A stretch of 64,000 nucleotides of DNA from a virus: IMG/VR virus record IMGVR_UViG_3300042934_000594, positions 124,001 through 188,000 of that record; one strand, written 5' to 3'. Numbering within the stretch: the first letter of the stretch is position 1; each line of letters begins with the position of its first letter. Position numbers and translations under genes: made by a program. The notes beneath the pieces were generated by a model. It saw nothing but the letters and a program-made list of their open reading frames with translations. It did no database searches and was not told the origin of the DNA. This document shows, piece by piece, positions 33,801 through 41,600 of this stretch.

Positions 33801-34035
33801 CGAAGAGCCGGATCTCGACGCACCGCAGGGGATGGAAGCAGAATCGATTCAGGCTCGTAAAGAGCAGGAAGCGAAGGAGCGCGAAGACGCAGCCAAAGCC
33901 TTGGAAGAGGAAGAGGCTGCCAAAGGCGCCGATGGTAACTTGGAAACCCCTGACTTGGATGACAAGAAAGAGGAAGACCAACCAGACGAGGAAAAAGAGG
34001 ACGACCTCGACACTCCAGACCTGGACAAGAAGTAA
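30811..34035 (+). CDS. Probable portal protein with long acidic tail (1074 aa)
   Basis: ATG 30811 with TTAGG upstream. The central half has portal-like features: an aromatic strand with YIPAELVTYIAFNYNQDG, then GVGETLLSRSKILANMRSIL, IGRKKVQITTDVDDPDPQQT, and a long following helix (residues about 460-700). I place it as the portal at the DNA-packaging vertex with moderate confidence. From about residue 830 to the end it is almost entirely Glu/Asp/Ala/Pro/Gly (low complexity, disordered), unusual for portals and possibly cleaved or used in assembly. It is divergent from the 28602 gene and converges with the fibre-tip genes at 34073. Confidence 0.55.
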   Translation: MAINGGKNEQAYPKLTPVRSAAAQEIKALQSKLIHDPTAPRRSSAEARHLPVSRWSLDRIANKTAQNIIDSDSISQLLPDIELVEQILVGSILSPKDMSTTEINFKLAEGQFDGEIGRPMLDVIEGHFKHDYKIDDRLDLDLQEALMTKGAHIKAVLPENNLDMIINGNRKLSMEQFNVALSRAQDDKQLGFLGHPTQANIGLENFNGRTLEQMLQVKGKFTISLEDGKSQTVEHTLKGLHVTDNFNVLKGTKFKRQKRERHVADKLKRLRVSVEQATQDLGLDPGVDPVQHDVNKGLTSEQIDQLYRRSQPRSQQTQVLVSQAFMERAPVGHPLAIDLPMESVVPVYTPGKPDDHVGYFVLLDQFGRPICKSDGRDYYGEMRTSFNGNQKDNSSELLRMTRDAMGNGKQESTFELDQIYQTYEGILENDLQNRLRNGMYDEDMTIGLSQEIKRIMLYRSFKAQNTQLLYIPAELVTYIAFNYNQDGVGETLLSRSKILANMRSILLFAETMSGVRNAIGRKKVQITTDVDDPDPQQTISDVQSLILEQAHRGFPLGAPDPAQSLDYLNRAGYDFSIDSQQDGYANTKVEFDDYTTNQQAGSPDLQDKLRRMHASGMGVNPDLVDPTSSPDFAVSVVNNNLIMTRRVKFYQKIFTGHYTKFVRCYTRHSSTLLADLLEVYEDHKDMLTPEQQKLTPEELVEEFINAVILHLPEPDNTQLEIQSESFSKYNEILESALAAYITEDMFPEELMGERASLVQKAIAEIKGYFQRQFLARNNILPELDILTRMDGDKPAFSLLDSTLAMGESLGTALLQYFNAMEERKAKMEAANPAPVIEGADGQDGMGAGDGGLETDTAALGTGVDGDEPGDGLGDLGGGGGADDLGFDAPGLDAPGGAPADAGTTGAEADDLGGFDAPSLDGGAETAPESLDTAAAPEAADAAEPAAEPAEDAPVTGEPEAEALMETESLDAPEEQTSEPEPVAEEPEEPESEEEPEVEEPDLDAPQGMEAESIQARKEQEAKEREDAAKALEEEEAAKGADGNLETPDLDDKKEEDQPDEEKEDDLDTPDLDKK

Positions 34036-34041
34036 ACATAG

Positions 34042-34072
34042 GCCCCTCCCCGTAGGGAGGGGCTTTATGCCG
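34042..34072. terminator. Bidirectional terminator between converging genes
   Basis: GCCCCTCCC-CGTA-GGGAGGGGC (34042-34063) then TTTATGCCGTT, with ACATAG on the left; lies between the portal-like gene and the minus fibre-tip genes. Confidence 0.8.
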
Positions 34073-34987
34073 TTACAGAATCAATTCCAACACAGGGCGC
34101 CAACCTGTGGTGGTGTTAGCGGTGGCGTAATCGGTTTGGGAGAGTTGATCAAAAGAGCTAAACCCCCGAGCGATGTAGGTACTGTTGTTGTTCCAACTGT
34201 CGGCGCACATGAAGTACTGCCCGGCGTTGAGGTTGTCATCGAAGTTCCCCACGTTGGAGGGAATCGACGGTTGGTTGTTAAACAGTGACCGGCCGATGTA
34301 AGCAAGGCCCAACAGCTGATCCACTTCACCGGCGTACAAACCCGGTGCTGCGGTATCCAACACCGCTGGACTCAATCGGGTTAACGGCATGCGCACCACA
34401 AACTGGTGGTCACCGCGTTGCACGGTGACGCCCTGTGGAACAACCCCGTACGTGGTCTTGACGTAGCTCGGCCAATTGGCTTGAGGCTCGTTGCCGTAGA
34501 CCAACCCTGCCATGTAGAACGCGCGCCAGTTCTGGCTGGTCATCATGACCGCATCGGGGAAGAACAGGATCTTGCCTTTATAGACAAACTTACCCCAGTT
34601 GGTTGCCGTGTCCACACCCCCACCCAAACCTGGGAGGACCAGGCTGCGCAGTTCCGCTGGACTGAAGACGTCCTCGACCGCTACGCGCCCAAAGTACCCG
34701 CACTCCCAAGTGCCGCGCAGCAGCGTCTGAGGGCCCGGTCCTGTGTAAGGCATGTTGGCGATCGGGGTGTTGACCGACAGGGTTTCATCCGCACCCACCA
34801 CGACCCCTACGCGGTAGTGGTACACCTGGTTACGCAGGGCCGTGTCATCCTGGTAGAACTTGGTGCCCTTAGCGATCGTGGCCAAGGGCACCGGTAGAGC
34901 GTTGTCTAAGATCGGCGTGTCCTGACGGTACAGACGGTAGGAGTCTGCCGCGGTGTTCAGGTCGACCCATTCGACTTTAACAGGCAT
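34073..34987 (-). CDS. Fibre-tip paralogue 4 of tandem set (304 aa)
   Basis: Start ATG 34987 with AAGGAG. N-terminal fibronectin-like beta sandwich (residues about 1-85), then GPGPQTLLRGTWECGYFG, a KFVYKGKILFFPD strand (about 160) and MAGLVYG, ending GWRPVLELIL. The same signature (GPGP, GYFG, KGKI, GLVYG/GMVYG, WRPVLELI) occurs in the next three genes. Such small modular proteins at the end of the tail-fibre locus are likely receptor-binding or fibre-tip subunits. Recognised target unknown. Confidence 0.55.
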   Translation of the reverse strand: MPVKVEWVDLNTAADSYRLYRQDTPILDNALPVPLATIAKGTKFYQDDTALRNQVYHYRVGVVVGADETLSVNTPIANMPYTGPGPQTLLRGTWECGYFGRVAVEDVFSPAELRSLVLPGLGGGVDTATNWGKFVYKGKILFFPDAVMMTSQNWRAFYMAGLVYGNEPQANWPSYVKTTYGVVPQGVTVQRGDHQFVVRMPLTRLSPAVLDTAAPGLYAGEVDQLLGLAYIGRSLFNNQPSIPSNVGNFDDNLNAGQYFMCADSWNNNSTYIARGFSSFDQLSQTDYATANTTTGWRPVLELIL

Positions 34988-34996
34988 GGGAGCTCC

Positions 34997-35923
34997 TTAA
35001 AGAATCAGTTCCAGTACCGGCAGGTAATTGGTGGTGAGCGGATTGTTGAGCGTGGTGGTGATCACCCGTCCGGTGGAAGCGTCCCAGTTGTTGGCCAGAA
35101 ACTCCAGGTTGGTGCCACCGCTGGTAAAGTTCATCGACGCGAACAAGATCGTAGGTGGTGCCGTGTCGTTCCACTTGTCACTGGGGCTGATCGGTGAGGT
35201 CGTGGTCAACCCAACCCGCGTCATCAACTGGTTCCACTCCGAATCGACTTTATCGGCGTCGGAGGTCACGTACTGATCCAACGCTTTGTTGGAGTAGTTG
35301 GGCAACCGTACGCGGAAGGTGTATGCCCCAAACACCACTTGCTTGTTCTGATTGACCAAGGCAGGGACGTTGAGGTTCTGCGTGATGGGGTAGGGGGCCA
35401 CACCGGTGTTGTCCATCCCAAACACCAGTCCTGCGTTGTACAACTGTGCCCAGGACGTGTTGGTCACCACCACGTTGTTGGGGATGTACACAATCTTGCC
35501 TTTATGGATGAACTTGTGCCAACCGGTCACCCAGTCCGCCTGGGTGGTACCCAAGGATGCGGACAGGTTCAATGCAGACAGGTAACTGCTGGCACTGAAG
35601 AACTGGGCGATGGGGACAAAGCCAAAGTAGCCTAGGTTCCAATCACCGCGCAGCAGTTTCTGAGGTCCGGGACCTGAGTCCGGGTAGTGCCCGTAAATCA
35701 GTTGCGGGGACACCAACTCTTCGCTACCGCGGGTCTGGCCCACCCGGTAGTACATCACCGTGTTGCGGGCAATGGCGGTGTCGTCCCACAACTCGGCATT
35801 GCCGGCCAGGGTGGCAAACGCTGCGGGCAGGTTGTTCTCAGGGATCGGTGTGGTGGAGCGGTAGATCTTGATGCTGTCGGCCAAGGCGGCATTCACCGGT
35901 GGCCAAGTCAGTCGAACCGACAT
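34997..35923 (-). CDS. Fibre-tip paralogue 3 (308 aa)
   Basis: Start ATG 35923 with TAAGGAG. Fibronectin-like N-terminal domain (SVRLTWPPVNAALADSIKIY), then GPGPQKLLRGDWNLGYFG, a KFIHKGKIVYIPNN strand, YNAGLVFG, and end TNYLPVLELIL. Same order as the neighbours, different central sequence; adjacent paralogues with 9-base spacing. Confidence 0.55.
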   Translation of the reverse strand: MSVRLTWPPVNAALADSIKIYRSTTPIPENNLPAAFATLAGNAELWDDTAIARNTVMYYRVGQTRGSEELVSPQLIYGHYPDSGPGPQKLLRGDWNLGYFGFVPIAQFFSASSYLSALNLSASLGTTQADWVTGWHKFIHKGKIVYIPNNVVVTNTSWAQLYNAGLVFGMDNTGVAPYPITQNLNVPALVNQNKQVVFGAYTFRVRLPNYSNKALDQYVTSDADKVDSEWNQLMTRVGLTTTSPISPSDKWNDTAPPTILFASMNFTSGGTNLEFLANNWDASTGRVITTTLNNPLTTNYLPVLELIL

Positions 35924-35933
35924 GTCCTACTCC

Positions 35934-36878
35934 TTAAACCACTGGGGTTTCGATCAGTTCCAGCACCGGCCACCAGCCAACGTTGGCGGTGTTGGTGTAG
36001 GTGAACCCGTTGCGAGTTGCCACACCCGCGCGGCTGGCCGCACCTGAACCGCGCACGACGTTGACCTGGCTGCCTGCACTGATGCCTTTCTCCTGCACGT
36101 GAGCCCCTGAGGAAGGCAGACTCAGCTGGTTGGGCCCGACGGCGGCCACGTTGGCCATCCGCTGGACTGTAGGCACGTACGTCACCAATGGGTACACCAG
36201 GTCGTCCCATTCGCAGAGAAAGCTCTCAATGGGTTCGGGTACCGAGGTGTTAGCCGCGAAGGCGGTGTAGTCATCGTCGCTGTAGCCACGCATCAAACGA
36301 ACCCGGAAGGTATCCGGACCGATTTTGACCGTGACGCCCTGACCCACCGGAGCCCCGGCGTTGTAAGGACCCGGTCCGTCTACACCAAAGACCAGACCCA
36401 GGTCATACAACTGCTTCCAGGAGACAGTGGTGCTGATCACCCCTTCTGGAATGATCAGTATCTTGCCGTTACGGGCAAACTTGTGCCACTTGGGGGTGAC
36501 GTTGATCGACGTCCCCAAGGTCAACCCTACCTTGGCGCGCAGCTCATTGGCGTTGGTGAATTGCGAGGAGGCCATGCTACCAAAGTAGCCATAGTTGTAA
36601 TCGCCCTGCACCAGCACGTTACTGCCCGGCCCACGGCGCGGTACAGCGCGAATGGGGTAGTTCGGGGAGACGACCCGGTCGGTGGGGGACGTGGTTTCAA
36701 ACACGTAGTAGTACAGCTGCCCCCGGACAACCGTGGTGTCCTTGTAGGTGGTTTCACCGTTGGACAAGGTGGCGATCGGGTTGGCGAGGTTGGCGCGATC
36801 AAGCGGGGCATCACCCCGGTAGATCTTAACCGTCACCGCCACGACGTTGGGGTTTTCCCAGTTCAGTTGCGTGTACAT
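35934..36878 (-). CDS. Fibre-tip paralogue 2 (314 aa)
   Basis: Start ATG 36878 with AAGGAAC. N-terminal fibronectin-like domain (TQLNWENPNVVAVTVKIYRG), then GPGSNVLVQGDYNYGYFG, a KFARNGKILIIPEG strand, YDLGLVFG and end WWPVLELIETPVV. Note GPGS in place of GPGP and a short extension at the C-terminus. Confidence 0.55.
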   Translation of the reverse strand: MYTQLNWENPNVVAVTVKIYRGDAPLDRANLANPIATLSNGETTYKDTTVVRGQLYYYVFETTSPTDRVVSPNYPIRAVPRRGPGSNVLVQGDYNYGYFGSMASSQFTNANELRAKVGLTLGTSINVTPKWHKFARNGKILIIPEGVISTTVSWKQLYDLGLVFGVDGPGPYNAGAPVGQGVTVKIGPDTFRVRLMRGYSDDDYTAFAANTSVPEPIESFLCEWDDLVYPLVTYVPTVQRMANVAAVGPNQLSLPSSGAHVQEKGISAGSQVNVVRGSGAASRAGVATRNGFTYTNTANVGWWPVLELIETPVV

Positions 36879-36887
36879 ACAAGTTCC

Positions 36888-37922
36888 TTAAATGGTTGCG
36901 CCGCTGATGGAGAAGGCATTGAGTGGGGCGATCCGGTGCGTCACGTTAACCACGTCTGCATCCAGATCAGCCGCCTGAGCGGTAAAGGCAAAGGCGTTGA
37001 GGAACGTACCGCTGTCACCCTTCAACCGGACGGGATTGAGGACACCGTCGGGGGTTACCTTAAGCGTGGGGGCACGTGTGGGCCACAGGGTGCTCAGGTT
37101 ACGGGGATTGACAATACTGCCCGCTGGGGCTTGACGCGGAGTCACAATCGATGCCGCCATGGGCGTCACCGTCACTCCTGCAACCTCATAGGGGTCCTTC
37201 AAGTCTTTGGTCAGTATCAGCTCTAACACCGGTCGCCATTGGGCAAAGTTGCTAGTGTTGAACGACTTGGCTTGCTCACCTTTGGTGTTGAACTGCGTCC
37301 CCGAACCGCGAGTCATCGCGTTATTGATGTTGGAGGCCGACGTTTCTTGCACCCAGGTGGTGGCCACACTGGCCCAGATCACCGCACCTGCGGTGTAGGT
37401 ATCCCAGCCTCCGCCCTGCACGACGCGGGGTAGTAATTGACCAAACTCGGTGTTGAGCAGGTCATCAGCTGGGACGGTACCAGCCGGGACAGGGTCGGCC
37501 TGAAAGCCAGTCATCAACCGTGGAAAGAAGTACCAAGGTTGACCTTTCTCGTAGTAGCGCAATACTTTTCGTTGCATCACGCCTGCACCCACGGGGTAAG
37601 CACCGAAATCCTTGGTGCCGTAAACCATCCCCGCGTTGTAGATGTCATTCCAGCTGGGCAAAATGCGCAGCGGTGATTTGCTGATATAAAGGATCTTGCC
37701 CTTGTAGGCGAATTTCAACCAGGCAATCGTTGCCCCACCTTGGGTCAGATCATTCCCCGCCTCAACCAACGGTGAGATCAGGTTGGCGTTTACAAAATCA
37801 GCCGCAGGGACCTCGCCAAAGTAACCCAGTTGCATGTCGCCGGCTTTGAACACTTTAGGTCCTGGGCCGTAATCCGAACTGCCGCTGGTTCCACTGCCTG
37901 CGGTGAGTAGAGCCTCGATCAT
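36888..37922 (-). CDS. Fibre-tip paralogue 1, rearranged (344 aa)
   Basis: Start ATG 37922 with TAGGAG. Unlike the others it begins with the tip module directly (GPGPKVFKAGDMQLGYFG from residue about 20) and lacks the fibronectin-like domain at its start. After the WRPVLELIL motif (near residue 235) it adds about 105 residues (TKDLKDPYEVAGVTV...) that resemble a second beta-domain. Its AYKGKILYISKSP strand and AGMVYGT follow the family pattern. Domain shuffling is evident within this array. Confidence 0.55.
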   Translation of the reverse strand: MIEALLTAGSGTSGSSDYGPGPKVFKAGDMQLGYFGEVPAADFVNANLISPLVEAGNDLTQGGATIAWLKFAYKGKILYISKSPLRILPSWNDIYNAGMVYGTKDFGAYPVGAGVMQRKVLRYYEKGQPWYFFPRLMTGFQADPVPAGTVPADDLLNTEFGQLLPRVVQGGGWDTYTAGAVIWASVATTWVQETSASNINNAMTRGSGTQFNTKGEQAKSFNTSNFAQWRPVLELILTKDLKDPYEVAGVTVTPMAASIVTPRQAPAGSIVNPRNLSTLWPTRAPTLKVTPDGVLNPVRLKGDSGTFLNAFAFTAQAADLDADVVNVTHRIAPLNAFSISGATI

Positions 37923-37940
37923 TGCTGTGCTCCTAAAACT

Positions 37941-37969
37941 CTAACATAAGGCGAGGCCTAAGCCCCGCC
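37941..37969 (-). terminator. Terminator-like hairpin after the fibre chaperone gene
   Basis: On the minus strand GGCGGGGC-TTAG-GCCTCGCC (37950-37969) is followed by TTATGTTAGAG; the mispair seen on the plus strand becomes a wobble here. It sits after the gene that stops at 37977 and before the fibre-tip gene starting at 37922. Confidence 0.55.
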
Positions 37970-37976
37970 CTAAGGA

Positions 37977-38633
37977 TCAACTGATCAGGGTGTCCGGCAG
38001 CTCAGGCAATTCGGCCACGGTTTTAGCCGCGTCGATTTCATCCTTGAGTGCCCAGCTCAGCTCGTAGATATCGTTCATGGCCATCAACGCCCGTTCAGTC
38101 ATGGCGACCAACTGAGTAGGCGTGAGGACATGGCTTTTGTTCTCGTAGCTGCGAAACACCGTGGTGTCTTCCACACCGGCGGCGATTTGTTTCTCGCCTT
38201 TACTGTGGAGAAACATCAGGTTCACACGGTCTTCCACACGCAGCTGCACATGGAACACGTCCCCTTGCCCATCGATCTGGTAAGGGAAGCCCACCAACAG
38301 ATCCTGACGGCGCAATGCCGCCAGGTTCGCTTCCAGCTCTGCAACCTTTGCAGAGAGCTGTGTGGCGAGTTCTGTCTCATCGAAGGGGCGTGAGGTCCAG
38401 GTACGGGTCCAAACGCCGTCAACGAGCTCTGGGGTGCCTTCAGTGACCACATCGCCTTCAGGCTTGGTGTCACTTTCCTGAACCACCGCGTAACCGATCT
38501 CCTCCAGCCACTCCGAGTCTGCTTCCATGCCGAAAGAGATGTTGGTGTTGGCTTCGCGAACGTCTTGCAGATAAACCGGGTAACGCTCCGATTCAACGTG
38601 AATCAGGCGAGTACTGCCATTGACTTTTGACAT
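37977..38633 (-). CDS. Tail-fibre assembly chaperone-like protein (DUF4376-type, 218 aa)
   Basis: Start ATG 38633 (MSKVNGSTRLIHVESERYP) with AAGGA; the longer in-frame start at 38678 lies inside the intergenic hairpin and is rejected. N-terminal about 110 residues are loop-rich and include WTRTWTSRPFDETE; the C-terminal half ends in a helical domain (LVAMTERALMAMNDIYELSW, KDEIDAAKTVAEL) that matches DUF4376 of tail-fibre assembly proteins, as I remember. It directly follows the giant fibre gene, the usual place for a fibre chaperone. Confidence 0.6.
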   Translation of the reverse strand: MSKVNGSTRLIHVESERYPVYLQDVREANTNISFGMEADSEWLEEIGYAVVQESDTKPEGDVVTEGTPELVDGVWTRTWTSRPFDETELATQLSAKVAELEANLAALRRQDLLVGFPYQIDGQGDVFHVQLRVEDRVNLMFLHSKGEKQIAAGVEDTTVFRSYENKSHVLTPTQLVAMTERALMAMNDIYELSWALKDEIDAAKTVAELPELPDTLIS

Positions 38634-38653
38634 GTAATCAATTCCTTGGTGAT

Positions 38654-38675
38654 GTGGGGGACCGAAGTCCCCCAC
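38654..38675 (-). other. Perfect 9-bp hairpin between fibre gene and chaperone
   Basis: GTGGGGGAC-CGAA-GTCCCCCAC (38654-38675). There is no U-tract after it on the minus strand, so it may attenuate or partially stop transcripts or protect an mRNA end. Confidence 0.6.
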
Positions 38676-38683
38676 CACAGGCC

Positions 38684-41600
38684 TTAGTAGCTAGCGCCAG
38701 TGGAACCGATCCACTTAGCACCGTTCCAGACGAGGGTAACCACAGTGATCGTAGTACCCAGGACCGGGGCCGTGTTCTGGTTCCAGGACACGTTGGCCGG
38801 CCAGGTGATCGCACCGGTGTTACCGTTGATGAAGATGACCACCGTCATCGAACGGTCAGCCGCAGGTTGGTTCTTGAAGGTCAAGGTCCGCGCTGCGGTC
38901 TGGGTGAAGTTGAACACCTGCGCCACAGCGAAGTCCAGTTCCGAACTGGTGGCCGTTGGCAATTGCGCCAGCGCCAGGTCGTAACGGTTGAACCGTGCCC
39001 AAGCGCCGTCCTTACGCTGGTAGACCGCACCCGGTACGTCAGTCGGTGCATCAGAGATACCCGACGCAGGCGCCGTGTACTTGACCCACTGGCCGTCTTT
39101 GCGGAAGTACGCTGCACCATCGACTGGGGCTTCACCTACGGGCAAGGCCACCCACTGACCGTTCTCACGGATGTAGGGTTTGCCGTCAGTTGGAGCTTCA
39201 CCCACTGCCAGCTCGACCCAGTTCGCACCTTTACGGCCGTAGATCTTGCCGTCGTCCGAAGGGCTGTAGACGTTGCCGCCCCCGAAGTGGCCCAGGCTGG
39301 TCCAGGTGGTGGTGTTGGACTTGGTGAAGTACTCCTGCGTGAGCGTGTTGTACCAGTAGTCACCAGCCGAACCGTCCACCAGGCCAGGGTCACGGGTGTC
39401 GTTGAGCCAGAGGCTACCACGGGCACCTTTATCACCTTTATCACCCTTGTCGCCTTTGATCCCAACGCCAGGTTCACCCTTGTCGCCTTTTGGACCGGTG
39501 ATGTTACCCAGGTCCTCGTAGGCGCTACCCGTCCAACCCCAGAAGTGCGAGTTGATCAAGTAACCTTCACCCAGGATGCCGTCCGCAGGCAGGTCAGCGG
39601 TGCTGGCCAGCTTACCGAGGATCTTGACGCCTGGACCCATCAGACCTTGCTCACCCTTGAGCGAGTTCAGCCAGTCCTGTTCCAGACCTTCAAAGCCCAA
39701 CATGACCGCGATGTCGTACGCCGAAGGACCGGTGAGGTCGTTGAACGCCACCCAGGCTTCGTCGTGGAACACCGTCATTACGCCTTTGACGAAGTACACG
39801 TCGCCTTCTTCGTTGCCTTCTGGAGGCAAGTCAGACGCTTCTTGTACCGCACCTTTGAGCTTGAGCGATGCGCCCGTTGGACCAGTCAGACCGATGTCAC
39901 CTTTATCACCCTTGTCGCCCTTCACCCCTTTGAGGTTACCTGCGTTGGTGAAGCCGGTGCCGGTGTAGATGTACAGGTCACCGTTGATTTGCAGGTAGGC
40001 ATCGCCCATCTGCTGACCAGTGGTTGGCAGCTCATCGACGCTTTGGATGACGCCAGTGATTTCAAGGCCGTTACCCTGCGCCCCAGGATCACCTTTATCT
40101 CCCTGGTCACCTTTATCACCTTTGTCCCCCTTGTCACCGTCATCGCCTTTAGGGCCGACGTACGTACCACCGTCTACCCAAGCGTTGTTGATGTTGAGGT
40201 ACAGGCGCTGACCACCGATGACGGCTTCGTATGGGGCCGCAGTGGCCACATCTGGCAACTCATCGACGCTGTCGTAGACGCCCGTGATGGCCAGGTCTTT
40301 ACCTGGGTCACCCTGATCGCCTTTGATGGAGTCGCCCTGATCACCCTTATCGCCTTGGTCACCTTTATCCCCTTTCAGGGAAGCGAGCCATTCGGCCTCG
40401 GTGCCAGTGTAACCACCCGTCTTGGCTGCTTCGTACGCCGACTTACCGACCAGCGTCTTGAGGAACTCGTCCTTGGTCCCGGTGAAGCCTTCAGCCACCG
40501 CCAGTTCGTAAACGCCCTGACCGTGCAGCGAAGCCAACCATTCGGTCAGCGTGCCTTCGAAGCCTTCATCGACAGCCGCCTCGTAAGCGGACGTACCGCC
40601 CAGTGTGCCCAGGTCGATCCAACCATCGGTCGCCGAGAACACAAACAGATGACGGTTGACGTAGTACGCATCACCCGGCTGGTTATCGGTCGCTGGCAGG
40701 TCTTCGGCGGAGGGGAACTGACCCAGGATTTTGACGGAGTTTGCAGGGATACCCTGGTCACCTTTATCGCCTTTGTCACCCTTATCGCCTTGGTCACCTT
40801 TGATCGTCAGCAGCCATTCCGCTTCCGTGCCTTCGAAGCCGTTCTTGACGGCGATCTGGTAGTTGGTTTTACCAACCAACGACGCCAGCCATTCAGCTTC
40901 AGTTCCGGTGAAGCCGTTGTCCTTGGCTGTCTGGAAGGCAGTTTTACCCACCAGCGATGCCAACCACTGGGCTTGGGTACCCTGGTAGCCATTGGCTTGA
41001 GCGATGGCGAACGCCGACTTACCTTCTGGACCGACCTGACCCACCTTGGCCCATTTGGTGTTGTCCCAGACGTACATCGTCTCATTGATGATGTAGCAGT
41101 CGCCTGGCTGGTTACCCACGGTTGGCAGTTGTGCCACGTCAGGGTAAGAACCCAGGATACGCAGACCCAGGCCATCGGTACCGCGCAAGGTTTCGAACCA
41201 CTCCTCGTACGTACCTTCAAAGCCGTTCTGCTGGGCCAGCTCGTAGGCGTTCAGGCCGCGTTCACCACGGATCTGACCCACGTTGCTCCAGGCGCCTTGG
41301 TACATGGTCCACAGGTCGTCACCGATGATGTAGGACTCGCCTTCATCAACCGTTTCAACCGCCGGCAGGTCGCTTTCAGCCGCCAAGGTACCGATGATGC
41401 GAGTACCCACACCCAGGCCACCGTCGTCACCCGGTTCGCCTTTATCACCCTTGTCGCCTTTGAGCGAAGCGATCCAGTCGGCTTGGCTACCGGCAAAGCC
41501 CAGGCTCTTGGCGGTGTCGTAGGCGGACTTGCCCACCAGGCTTTCCAGCCAGGCCGACTCTTCCCCATTGAAACCGTTTTCAACCGCGATCTCAAACGCT

